From positions 53,474,608 through 53,538,607 of the forward strand of contig OZ024794.1 of NCBI GenBank assembly GCA_964017045.1: a DNA stretch of 64,000 nucleotides, read 5' to 3'. The notes below the pieces were generated by a model. That model had not been told where the DNA came from. It did no database searches and was given only the letters and a program-made list of their open reading frames with translations. The stretch comes from Omphiscola glabra. Taxonomy: Eukaryota; Mollusca; Gastropoda; Lymnaeidae. The stretch's first letter is position 1. Every line of letters begins with the position of its first letter. Shown piece by piece: positions 54,901 through 59,600 of the stretch. The position numbers were made by a program, and so were the translations under genes.

Positions 54901-57900
54901 AAATTAGATTAGTAAGTGAATTTATAATTTATAAACAGACGAGCTATCGAATTTAGGTTAGGAATTAAGCTTACATTCTACCGAAGTACGGGAAAAAAAT
55001 GAGGTTTTTTTCGGAAAATAAAAATAAATCCCGTTTGTTAACAAATGAAAATGTCATTAAAAATGTACCCAAAATAGAGTTCAACGAGATATTTATGGCT
55101 GAGCTTAATAGAAGATTATCATTGGTTTCTCCATTTTTTTTCATAGAAAAATATGCAGGCTGGTTAAAAATAAATAAATAAAAACCAAATTATCTTGACA
55201 ATGGTTGCATAGACATATTTAATTAAAATCAAAGAAATGCAGTGTAATTCCTTGAAAAATCTTCTATTTCGACACTTATTAAATGTTTCCACATACGTAT
55301 TTGTGCGTTAAGTATGTGCCTTTAATATGTTTATGTTTCATTCCAAGCTGTAGAAACTACAGGCCACACTTCAAAAGAAATTTTAATATCTACAGACGTT
55401 ATATCTACAGACTTTATATCTACAGACTTTATATCTACAGACTTTATATCTACAGACTTTATATCTACAGACTTTATATCTACAGACGTTATATCTACAG
55501 ACTTTATATCTACAGACTTTATATCTACAGACTTTATATCTACAGACTTTATATGGACATAATTAATATCTACAGACGTTATATCTACAGACTTTAATAT
55601 CTACAGACTTTATATCTACAGACTTTATATCTACAGACTTTATATCTACAGACTTTAAATCTACAGACTTTATATATACAGACTTTATATCTACAGACTT
55701 TATATCTACAGACTTTATATCTACAGACTTTATATCTACAGACTTTATATCTACAGACTTTATATCTACAGACGTTATATCTACAGACTTTATAGCTACA
55801 GACTTTATATCTACAGACTTTATATCTACAGACTTTATATCTACAGACTTTATATCTACAGACTTTATATGGACATAATTAATATCTACAGACGTTATAT
55901 CTACAGACTTTAATATCTACAGACTTTATATCTACAGACTTTATATCTACAGACTTTATATCTACAGACTTTAAATCTACATACTTTATATATACAGACT
56001 TTATATCTACAGACTTTATATCTACAGACTTTATATGGACATAATTAATATCTACAGACGTTATATCTACAGACTTTAATATCTACAGTCTTTATATCTA
56101 CAGTCTTTATATCTACAGTCTTTATAACTACATACTTTATATAGACAGACTATATCTACAGACTTTATATCTACGGTCTTTATATCTACAGACTTTATAT
56201 ATACAGTCTTTATATCCACAGACTTTATATCTACAGACTTTATATCTACAGATTTTATATCTTAAGACTTTTTATCTACAGACTTTATATATGTATACTT
56301 TTTATCTACATATTTTATATCTGTATACTTAATATCTACATACTTTATATATGTATACTTTATATCTACAGACTTTATATCTAAAGTCTTTATATCTATA
56401 GACTTTATATCTACAGTCTTTATATCTACAGTCTTTATATCTAAAGACTTTATATCTGCATACTTTATAGCTACATACTTTAAATATGTATACTTAATAT
56501 CTACATACTTTATATCTGTATATTTTATATCTACAGACTTTATATCTACAGTCTTTATATCTACAGACTTAATATCTACAGACGTTATATCAACAGACTT
56601 TATATCTACAGTCTTTATATCTACAGATTTTATATCTTAAGACTTTTTATCTACAGACTTTATATCTGTATACTTTATATCTACAGTCTTTATATCTAAA
56701 GACTTTATATCTGCATACTTTATATATACAGACTTCATATATGTATACTTAATATCTACATACTTTATATCTGTATATTTTATATCTACAGACCTTTTAT
56801 CTACAAACTTTTTATCTACAGACTTTATATCTACAGACATTATATCTACATACATTATATCTACAGACTTTATATCTAAAGACAGATTTGTAACGTGACC
56901 CACATCCACCCCGCCCCACTTGGAGAGAAGTTGTTGATTATAGAAGGACATACAAAGTTTATTGGACGGCGGGTCGAAAAGGTGGGTTGGGTTGGTGGTC
57001 GAGAAGTGGTCAACTCGGACAGCAGTTATATGGGAGGAGGAATTTTTGAATTAACTGCAGAATGTTTAGTTACAGAGAGGGGCGGTTAAAATATTTGACT
57101 ACCACAGGGGAGGAAAAAAAGGAGGTGGGGCCCTAGCTTTGCCAAAAATATGTCATATATGAAATGTATTTGCTTCAAAATATGAAGAAAAAAGTTTTGG
57201 GGGATGTATTGCTCAAACATGTTTTTTTTTTATAGTTAACAACCGATATGTGTTTAATATGTTGCTATGGAAACATAGTTCACTCACTTTTTTTTGGTTT
57301 GTTTTATCTATCGATTGGGAATCGTAAGTCCTGGCAGTAAAATTGAAGTTCAATTTTCTTGTAAAGCAGCATCAAGACCGCTTATTCCACCACTAAGTTG
57401 GGGAGGGGGGCACTAAAACATTTTAGGCGATAAGGTGTGCGAGAGGCAAAAAAACAAGAACAACTTGGGAAGCACTGACGAAGTGTGTTACAATTTTTAT
57501 CATGTTTCCGTCACCCCCCCCCCCCCCCCAAATAAAAAACAACAACATTTCTTTCAGCGCAGCTGTCAGGTACAGCCCAACGAAATAATTACGTCACCAA
57601 ATTACGTCACAAAAAGCAGCAGTATGGTGATAACTACAAAACATTGGTGATTTCTTATAAGACTTAAAAATAATAAATAGCATGGATTTCAGAGATTTTA
57701 GGTGACAGACTTTACTAGAAATATTATAGAAGGTCATTACTTAAGGATAATTATTTAATGTACGTAATTTCTGAGGAACCATCCCCACCCCCTTAAAAGA
57801 AAAATCTCCAAAATCAGCAAACGCCCCTCCTCGCTCACAAATGTAATCGATAGATGTACCAACATCATATTGATTTAGAAGTTGAAGTCTAATGCTCTTT

Positions 57901-59509
57901 GCCATTTATAATATTTATTTTTCTTCCTGGCATTGTGCACTGTAAATTTCCGTATGCGCCTGCGGACATCCGCACCCTCTTGGGGGGGGGGGGGCCTTGT
58001 GTTTAAGCCACTTTTTGGCCATAGAGGATGGAATAGAAAAAAATATGCATTTTGTGTTGACATCCTTAATGGACAACCCCTAATGCGTTAACAAAGTATG
58101 AACATTTCGACGGTGCAACAGTTGAAAGTCTATTGAACTTATATATTACATATGCTGGTTTGGAAATTCATCGCTTCTAATCAAACATCGATTGAATAGA
58201 CTGATCAAGAAAGCAAGTGATATCGCAGAGTCAAAAGTACATTCACCTAAAGAACGATTAGAGGCAATTCGCATTTGTAAAACAAAAGCACAAAATTGGC
58301 GGATACATGCCACCCTACTTTATCTCAGATAATTAAGATCAGCTCGATCAGGGCGAATTCTTTCCCTCTAAGTAAGTAAACAAAATATGTAAATATTCAT
58401 TTGTTTCCCAATCTATCAGAATTTACCAGCGTGCTCTTCCGGCTGTTACAAGGTATAAATAATCACTCTTAAACTCAATGTTATCACTAATTGAGTGAAG
58501 TTCCATGATATATCACGGCTGATTTCTGCTCTTGAGAAATACATTAGATGTCTTGCCTTAATGTGTTTTTGTTTTAAAAAATTGTTTGTCTTTTAAAGAA
58601 TATTTTTGTACGTGCTGATAATGATTATGCACATTGTCAAAAACATAAAACATTTCCGTTAATAGGAACACTAATCGAATCTAATCTTCATATCAACACA
58701 CATCTAACTACAGGCTCCAGATCTACAGACTTCACTTGACATCTAGAGAATTCATATTTGCTGTGTTTTTTTATAGTTTCTAATTACTCCAGTCCCTTCA
58801 ATGTGTCCCCCTTCCCCACACACAATAGCTAAGGGTCTTGACTTTGTATAATTTTTTTTTAGTTGCTCCAGGTAGATTATAACACAATATAAGCCACTGG
58901 AAATAATGCAACTGTTCTGGGTTATTGCCTGGACACCTGACAAGCGAATTCACTGTCTCACAATCATTATTGTAGGGCAAAACCTTATGTACCCACTGAC
59001 ATTGGCACGGGTTCCAGAGGAATATATCTCTGGTCAGAGGAATGTATAATACATGTACTATTGAGACGTTCAGACAAAAAGCCACTCTCGCTGGTTCAAT
59101 AGCTTCCTCGAAGAACTATCTGCACGCGATCACTCGCTTGTCACAGAGTGGATTTACAGAGCTGTCCGTGAAATAATCGATCCTTACCTCCTTGTCCAAG
59201 CACTTCCTATAGTCTGTCCATGAAAAAATTCGATCCTTACCTCCTTGTCCAAACACTTCCTGTAGTCTGTCCATGAAAAAATTCGATCCTTACCTCCTTG
59301 TCCAAACACTTCCTGTAGTCTGTCTATGAAAAAATTCGATCCTTACCTCCTTGTCCAAGCACTTCCTATAGTCTGTCCATGAAAAAATTCTATCCTTACC
59401 TCCTTGTCCAAGCACTTCCTGTAATCTGTCCACTCTGTCATCTGTGACTTGCTGTCGTTCCCCAGCACAAACCATGTCGCATCTTCCGTACACCTTTTCT
59501 CGGCGTATC
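14754..59509 (-). CDS. class B (secretin-family) GPCR gene, ten visible exons, 5' end missing
   Basis: This is a seven-transmembrane neuropeptide hormone receptor of class B1, expected to sit in the plasma membrane and couple to G proteins. Joining 59400-59509, 49930-50021, 49342-49486, 44549-44699, 43162-43222, 30535-30601, 30020-30102, 27373-27508, 24563-24604 and 14754-15029 on the minus strand gives 1163 nt and an open frame of 386 residues plus stop. Every junction has AG/GT borders and matching phase (0,2,0,1,2,0,2,0,0). Family hallmarks in order are IRLH in TM2, WMFCEGFYLH in TM3, IGWG at TM4, a Cys-Trp pair in ECL2, LIPLFG in TM6 and SQGFFVA...NGE in TM7. Exon sizes of 61 nt (TM4) and 42 nt (TM7) match known vertebrate class B genes. 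By eye the ICL3/TM6 segment is nearest calcitonin, DH31 or PDF receptors, but the subfamily is not settled. The signal peptide and first ectodomain exons were not found. Introns total about 43 kb and hold nearly all the repeats listed here. Confidence 0.9.
15030..16129. other. receptor last intron, low-complexity
   Basis: Contains two copies of a segment with AGACACTATGTACAAG (about 15390 and 15608), a short C run (15747-15756) and a CA repeat (15816-15842). No gene seen. Confidence 0.4.
16130..17598. repeat. 35-bp minisatellite, two-phase array
   Basis: Units are of the type GGGCTACATTGTCATCTGAG plus 15 bp. From 16130 to about 16800 they vary (GAACACTTAAGTGAGG, GAGACGG and others). From about 16800 to 17598 some 22 units are practically identical (GAGAGCACTTAACTGAGA). 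This lies in the receptor's last intron. Confidence 0.95.
17600..18052. other. intronic DNA, nothing recognised
   Basis: AT-rich sequence between the 35-bp array and a hAT MITE. Confidence 0.4.
18061..18242 (+). mobile_element. hAT MITE (CAGTGGCGTAG family), copy 1
   Basis: 182 bp with ends CAGTGGCGTAGCG and CTACGCCACTG, flanked by TGTTATAG/TGTCATAG (8 bp, one mismatch). The inside is GC-rich with CGCCCGGGGCA near both ends, so it can fold back. No ORF. Confidence 0.92.
18272..18980. other. unclassified GC-rich insertion flanked by 12-bp direct repeats
   Basis: This 709-bp block is clearly GC-rich against its AT-rich surroundings. GAGTAGGAGGGG stands at both borders (18260-18271 and 18981-18992), as a target duplication would. 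It contains a perfect 11-bp hairpin (18521-18531 with 18540-18550). Short ORFs overlap on both strands and none has a recognisable domain. It could be the 5' part of a non-LTR retrotransposon or a retroposed structured RNA. I do not recognise it. Confidence 0.5.
18993..19733. other. intronic AT-rich DNA, nothing recognised
   Basis: Non-coding between the GC-rich insertion and MITE copy 2. Confidence 0.4.
19742..19905 (+). mobile_element. hAT MITE (CAGTGGCGTAG family), copy 2
   Basis: 164 bp, same orientation as copy 1, with a perfect 8-bp target duplication GGTCTAAT (19734-19741 and 19906-19913). Confidence 0.95.
20025..20105. repeat. short CCGAAGTCTTAAA tandem repeat
   Basis: About five diverged copies of a 16-17 bp unit built on AAGTCTTAAA. 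Confidence 0.8.
20742..20822 (-). CDS. candidate alternative terminal exon with short basic tail
   Basis: After a strong acceptor (CTGTCTGCTTTTCAG) comes an in-phase open stretch of 26 codons and a stop. It starts with Val as the usual tail does, so the joined sequence reads NGE|VLRICC. The peptide has CC (a possible palmitoylation site) and then PRRRRRR. A possible polyadenylation signal (AATAAA on the minus strand) lies near 20236-20241. Seen directly: acceptor, phase, stop. Inferred: use as an alternative last exon. It could instead be a decoy acceptor, and only transcripts can decide. Confidence 0.5.
   Translation of the reverse strand, partial: VLRICCPRRRRRRPQQCRDLSLQSMS
21340..21870. 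repeat. G-rich 12-14 bp minisatellite
   Basis: Units of GGTGGGTGTGGGAG and GGTGGTTGTAGGA types. The central part (21478-21565) is nearly pure GGAGGTGGGTGTGG. Frequent runs of three G on the plus strand make quadruplex structures possible. The minus-strand ORF (Pro/Thr/His) is a repeat artefact. Confidence 0.9.
22089..22193. repeat. 53-bp duplication
   Basis: Two copies of CAGCATAGCTGGCTCATCTA and onward, ending in C runs. Confidence 0.85.
22760..22925. repeat. 62-bp tandem repeat, 2.6 copies
   Basis: Units contain ACATTAAAACCTACGAGCAA and TTAAGCATGTTTTCTATG. Confidence 0.9.
23238..23352. repeat. 36-bp tandem repeat, three copies
   Basis: Units contain ACTTAGGGCTGTCACAACGC followed by TAACTGGGAA. 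Confidence 0.9.
23690..23802. repeat. about 57-bp duplication
   Basis: Two diverged copies ending GAGATCTACTCAAAT. Confidence 0.8.
23880..24362. repeat. 41-bp minisatellite, about 12 copies
   Basis: Units of TCATCTCTTTATCAACTTGC plus 21 bp (ACGTCATCTTGATCGTATTAG type), highly uniform. About 200 bp from the TM7 exon, in the intron after it. Confidence 0.95.
24563..24604 (-). CDS. receptor exon: TM7, 42 nt
   Basis: A 42-nt, phase 0/0 exon encodes GFFVALIFCFFNGE between TTTTCCACAG and GAG|GTAAGA. A 42-nt TM7 exon is a known feature of class B genes, and its skipping gives 14-residue deletion isoforms in several vertebrate receptors (established knowledge). Since it is in phase, the same skipping is possible here. 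It can join in frame to either terminal exon. Confidence 0.9.
25115..25275. repeat. degenerate TTAAGACTTCTG repeat
   Basis: About five imperfect units of 31-36 bp containing CTTAAGACTTCT or CTTAAGAGTTC. Confidence 0.75.
25553..25925. repeat. 50-bp dimeric minisatellite, about seven copies
   Basis: Each unit is two related halves, TGCGTCCTGACAAGTGCATG and TGCGTCCAGGCTAGTGCATG, joined by TTATTGTA. Confidence 0.95.
25926..27372. other. intron between TM6 and TM7 exons, rest
   Basis: AT-rich with a T run at 26342-26359 and a G-rich patch near 26430. A stretch at 26580-26770 is less AT-rich and holds a 76-codon minus ORF with no known domain. Confidence 0.4.
27373..27508 (-). CDS. receptor exon: TM6 and ECL3
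   Basis: A 136-nt exon begins by completing Arg, then RALKATFVLIPLFGVQLF, the TM6 signature (K.T..L.PL.G). ECL3 follows with PAGRSGGPEYEKF, and the exon ends LNSQ at a CAG|GTGAGA donor in phase 0. The joined SQ|GF reproduces the conserved Gln-Gly of TM7. Confidence 0.92.
27745..28200. repeat. 28-bp minisatellite in alternating pairs
   Basis: Units GAGCAGGATGACATTAAGTA and GAGCAAGATAACATTAAGTA (each plus 8 bp) alternate at the right end, making a 56-bp dimer. The left end is more irregular. Confidence 0.92.
28440..29022. repeat. 29-bp minisatellite, about 20 copies
   Basis: Units CTCTAACACAGATGAGATGT plus AGGACTGCA, with sparse TTGG and one-base-deletion variants. Confidence 0.95.
29530..29880. 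repeat. 27-bp minisatellite, about 13 copies
   Basis: Units TGTGTGTCAGTGAGAGAACA plus CAAGTGC. Open on both strands (CCVSVREHK on plus, HLCSLTDTQ on minus) because 27 is a multiple of 3. It lies 140 bp from the ICL3 exon and is not coding. Confidence 0.92.
30020..30102 (-). CDS. receptor exon: TM5 end and ICL3
   Basis: An 83-nt exon runs from CTCCAG to AG|GTAAAC and encodes VNFFFLCNILRILLTQLQ then SHPNEPSNF. This is the conserved TM5 asparagine and the G-protein-contacting ICL3 segment of class B receptors. It ends two bases into an Arg codon completed by the TM6 exon. Confidence 0.9.
30535..30601 (-). CDS. receptor exon: ECL2 and start of TM5
   Basis: A 67-nt exon lies between CCATAG and ATA|GTAAGT. 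It encodes CWVKSSGQLQWIFFAPNLCC followed by LI. The leading Cys-Trp is the ECL2 cysteine that bonds to TM3, and WI..APN matches the ECL2-TM5 pattern. It is in phase with the TM4 exon (phase 2) and the ICL3 exon (phase 0). The 12.6-kb intron before it contains most of the transposons. Confidence 0.85.
30602..31644. other. intron between TM4 and ECL2 exons, first part
   Basis: Mostly AT-rich. Near 30995-31080 there is a degraded hAT-like end (GCAGTTGCTCTTAAACTT, GCAGCACGCGTA). A 118-codon plus ORF at 31124-31480 has no recognisable domain. Confidence 0.35.
31653..31819 (-). mobile_element. hAT MITE (CAGTGGCGTAG family), copy 3
   Basis: 167 bp in the opposite orientation to copies 1 and 2, with a perfect 8-bp target duplication AGTTCTAT (31645-31652 and 31820-31827). 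Confidence 0.95.
32081..32161. repeat. 20-bp tandem repeat, four copies
   Basis: Four copies of GACATCATTGTGTTACAGAT type. Confidence 0.9.
33795..33960. repeat. interspersed repeat, copy A
   Basis: TTCTTCTT...GGGCCCACGATCAAT...GGCTCCTATG...TTCACTGGTAACAAG matches 52245-52380 at about 70-80% by eye. Family unknown. It may belong to the reverse-transcriptase element downstream. Confidence 0.6.
34060..35150 (+). pseudogene. non-LTR retrotransposon reverse transcriptase fragment, broken
   Basis: The plus strand reads in pieces across frames: VPNKLTRLIHMTMDNYKSRI, then LGLRQ, then the catalytic-site region AYTDDIALLGRN (DD present), a GLDVNKAK motif, FKYLGVTINKQ, and near the end GRPRLRWIDDVEKGLQRLG. 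These follow the order fingers, palm, thumb and C-terminal region of LINE reverse transcriptases. Several stops and frameshifts interrupt it and the endonuclease end is absent, so it is a 5'-truncated dead copy. It is nested in the 33164-37146 element. Confidence 0.85.
37155..38421. other. intronic DNA with TG repeat at the right
   Basis: AT-rich. A 71-codon plus ORF at 37734-37949 has no known domain. A (TG)n tract with TA and AG interruptions lies at 38212-38290. Confidence 0.4.
38430..38626 (+). mobile_element. SPIN-like hAT MITE, copy A
   Basis: 197 bp. It begins CAGTGGTTCTCAACC and ends GGTTGAGAACCGCTG, with the internal landmarks GCGACCC, CACAAAATTATTTTCGTTGC, GATGGTCTTAGGCGACCCC and CCCCAAAGGGGTCGCGAC. 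These match the SPIN (Space Invader) hAT family as I know it. The perfect 8-bp target duplication CTCTAGAC has TA at its centre, as usual for the Buster group of hATs. Confidence 0.88.
39390..39605. repeat. 19-bp minisatellite, about 11 copies
   Basis: Units GGTCTTACAACAGCCGTGT and GGTCTCACATCAGCCGTGT. Confidence 0.93.
39796..40012. repeat. (TC)n microsatellite
   Basis: About 217 bp of CT repeats with GT and TT interruptions. Confidence 0.95.
40141..40339 (+). mobile_element. SPIN-like hAT MITE, copy B
   Basis: 199 bp, same structure as copy A. The 8-bp target duplication is CTCTATAC/CTCTAAAC with one mismatch (40133-40140 and 40340-40347). Confidence 0.88.
40853..41551. repeat. 30-bp minisatellite, about 23 copies
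   Basis: Units CACAAAATGAGAAGTTACTG plus TTCCCCCAAT. The right end (41390-41550) is uniform and the left end more varied. Open ORFs on both strands are artefacts of the 30-bp period. Confidence 0.95.
41552..42412. other. intronic DNA, nothing recognised
   Basis: Moderate composition. A 90-codon plus ORF at 41792-42064 has no known domain. Confidence 0.4.
42421..42593 (-). mobile_element. hAT MITE (CAGTGGCGTAG family), copy 4
   Basis: 173 bp, orientation as copy 3, perfect 8-bp target duplication TCAAAATG (42413-42420 and 42594-42601). An internal GGGCGCTAAAAAG segment is duplicated. Confidence 0.95.
43162..43222 (-). CDS. receptor exon: TM4, 61 nt
   Basis: A 61-nt exon lies between TATCAACAG and AG|GTACGT. 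It completes the Gly codon of IGWG and encodes LPLAYTSLYGILRLIYDNE, ending two bases into a Ser codon. The joined NES forms a possible glycosylation sequon just before the ECL2 Cys-Trp. In vertebrate PTH-type receptors the TM4 exon is also 61 nt with the same phases (established knowledge). It is too short to show as an ORF and was found only by phase matching. Confidence 0.85.
43509..44456 (+). mobile_element. SPIN-like hAT MITE, copy C, split by an insertion
   Basis: The left part (43509-43621) and right part (44371-44456) are the two halves of a SPIN copy, more diverged than A and B. The outer 8-bp duplication TGTTAGAT/TGTTAAAT (43501-43508 and 44457-44464) shows they belong together. About 750 bp carrying a 29-bp minisatellite sits between GAGTATATG and TGTGTTTTATGATGG. 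It lies about 90 bp downstream of the TM3 exon. Confidence 0.87.
43622..44370 (+). mobile_element. minisatellite-bearing insert in SPIN copy C
   Basis: A 29-bp array (TTACCGCCTCCCAGTTTCTA plus AAAGTCACG, about 11 units) is followed by about 410 bp of unique sequence from TTTGTGGCGGTGCGTATTAT to ATACCCAAAA. The same structure recurs at 53745-55070 with over 95% identity by eye in the non-repeat part, so the two are copies of one element. No terminal repeats were recognised. Confidence 0.75.
44549..44699 (-). CDS. receptor exon: TM3, ICL2 and start of TM4
   Basis: A 151-nt exon begins DFCRVLAFLRIY, with the conserved ECL1/TM3 cysteine, and contains WMFCEGFYLH, the class B TM3 signature (Glu and the YLH motif). 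It ends in VIGWG at a phase-1 donor, G|GTAGGT. This is the clearest single proof of the family. Confidence 0.93.
44931..45094. mobile_element. MITE (TTCACACGATCAAATTT ends), diverged copy
   Basis: 164 bp. The ends carry ACACGATCAAATTT and its inverse, and the inside matches the copy at 63481-63682 (TTTCAAATTACTATTTGATCAAA). Confidence 0.8.
45095..46400. other. intron between TM2 and TM3 exons, part
   Basis: Mostly AT-rich. About 45660-46090 is noticeably more GC-rich and non-repetitive. It could be a conserved regulatory element, but nothing in the sequence proves it. Confidence 0.3.
46405..46575. repeat. 30-bp tandem repeat, about six copies
   Basis: Units GTCTATGGAGGATTAACCAT plus GGACCTTAGA. 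Confidence 0.9.
46576..49341. other. intron between TM2 and TM3 exons, rest
   Basis: AT-rich with C runs at 48020-48060 and 48788-48800. No gene, domain or complete mobile element recognised. Confidence 0.4.
49342..49486 (-). CDS. receptor exon: ICL1, TM2 and start of ECL1
   Basis: A 145-nt exon completes the CYR codon and continues RQHRIRLHISFFGALVFFD. The Arg and His of IRLH are the conserved class B TM2 polar residues. TM2 is followed by AHDRLMTTDS and QNG. The donor is GGG|GTAAGT in phase 0. It lies only 443 bp from the TM1 exon, the shortest intron seen in this gene. Confidence 0.88.
49930..50021 (-). CDS. receptor exon: transmembrane helix 1
   Basis: A 92-nt exon encodes a hydrophobic helix (SLLVSIYLGLA... 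to GIFFCY) and ends two bases into an Arg codon. The acceptor TTTTCCTTCCAG and donor AG|GTAGG are good. The preceding exon joins in phase 0 so that CLDKE runs into SLLVS, the expected stalk-to-TM1 passage. Confidence 0.85.
50865..51170. repeat. 27-bp minisatellite, about 11 copies
   Basis: Units GGGGGAATACTTCCACAGAC plus GACTTTG, very uniform. Several reading frames are open on both strands for that reason. Confidence 0.95.
51300..51515. repeat. degenerate repeat with CGATACCAA motifs
   Basis: Four spaced copies of CGATACCAATCGAACC type at uneven intervals of about 55-70 bp. Old and diverged. Confidence 0.6.
52245..52385. repeat. interspersed repeat, copy B
   Basis: Matches 33795-33960 (GGGCCCACGATCAAT, GGCTCCTATG, TTCACTGGTTACAAG). 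Confidence 0.6.
52438..52775. repeat. 28-bp minisatellite, about 12 copies
   Basis: Units CCACGGTCCACTGGTCCACT plus AACCATTT. Confidence 0.95.
52776..53744. other. intronic DNA, nothing recognised
   Basis: No ORF over 60 codons and no repeat family recognised. Confidence 0.4.
53745..55070 (+). mobile_element. second copy of minisatellite-bearing element
   Basis: A 28-bp array (TTATACAGCCTCCATGTTTC plus TTAAAGTC, about 23 units) passes into the 29-bp variant (CCGCCTCCCAGTTTC type, 54415-54660). The roughly 410-bp unique tail also found at 43950-44365 follows. Here the tail continues past ACCCAAAA into different sequence, which marks the right boundary. Confidence 0.75.
55385..56885. repeat. 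15-bp minisatellite TATATCTACAGACTT, about 100 copies
   Basis: The left half is uniform, with a larger block carrying TTTATATGGACATAATTAAT repeated at about 55545, 55865 and 56030. The right half (56080-56885) is increasingly mutated. YIYRL (plus) and VDIKS (minus) ORFs are artefacts. Confidence 0.95.
58170..58375 (+). pseudogene. possible LINE C-terminal remnant
   Basis: One plus frame reads RLIKKASDIAESKVHSPKER and, about 13 residues on, KAQNWRIHATLLYLR, a stop, and then SARSGRILSL. Its layout resembles the C-terminal end of non-LTR reverse transcriptases, but no core RT motif is present. Weak evidence. Confidence 0.3.
59182..59446 (-). repeat. 53-bp tandem repeat of an exon end plus 5' splice site
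   Basis: Plus-strand CCTTACCTCCTTGTCC recurs at 59182, 59235, 59288, 59341 and 59394, exactly 53 bp apart. Read on the minus strand, each unit encodes WTDYRKCLDKE followed by GAG|GTAAGG. The first (59394) is the real receptor exon end, and the other four lie in the intron as near-perfect copies. Each could act as a 5' splice site. Confidence 0.93.
59400..59509 (-). CDS. receptor exon: end of extracellular hormone-receptor domain
   Basis: A 110-nt exon that starts in phase 1 and ends in phase 0 encodes 36 residues after a split codon. It contains RCTED, a Trp, and TEWTDYRKC near the end, the usual C-terminal pattern of the class B hormone-receptor (HRM) domain, where the ligand is captured. 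NDS is a possible N-glycosylation site. The acceptor follows a long pyrimidine tract and the donor reads GAG|GTAAGG. The exon end and donor are the first unit of a five-copy 53-bp array, so four more donor copies follow downstream. Confidence 0.85.
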
Positions 59510-59570
59510 CTGCAGGGGAAAAAAAATATTTCAGTCTTCAACGTGCCAAATAAATCTATATATATAAAAA

Positions 59571-59600
59571 TGAATGTATGTATGTATGTATGTATATCTG
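59571..59600. repeat. (ATGT)n microsatellite at satellite border
   Basis: Five or six ATGT units directly before the 170-bp satellite. Confidence 0.85.

Noticed and set aside
58798..59085. 95-codon Cys-containing minus ORF as the first ectodomain exon of the receptor
   Set aside because: It lies downstream, in transcript sense, of the exon it would have to precede, and lacks the expected cysteine/Trp pattern.
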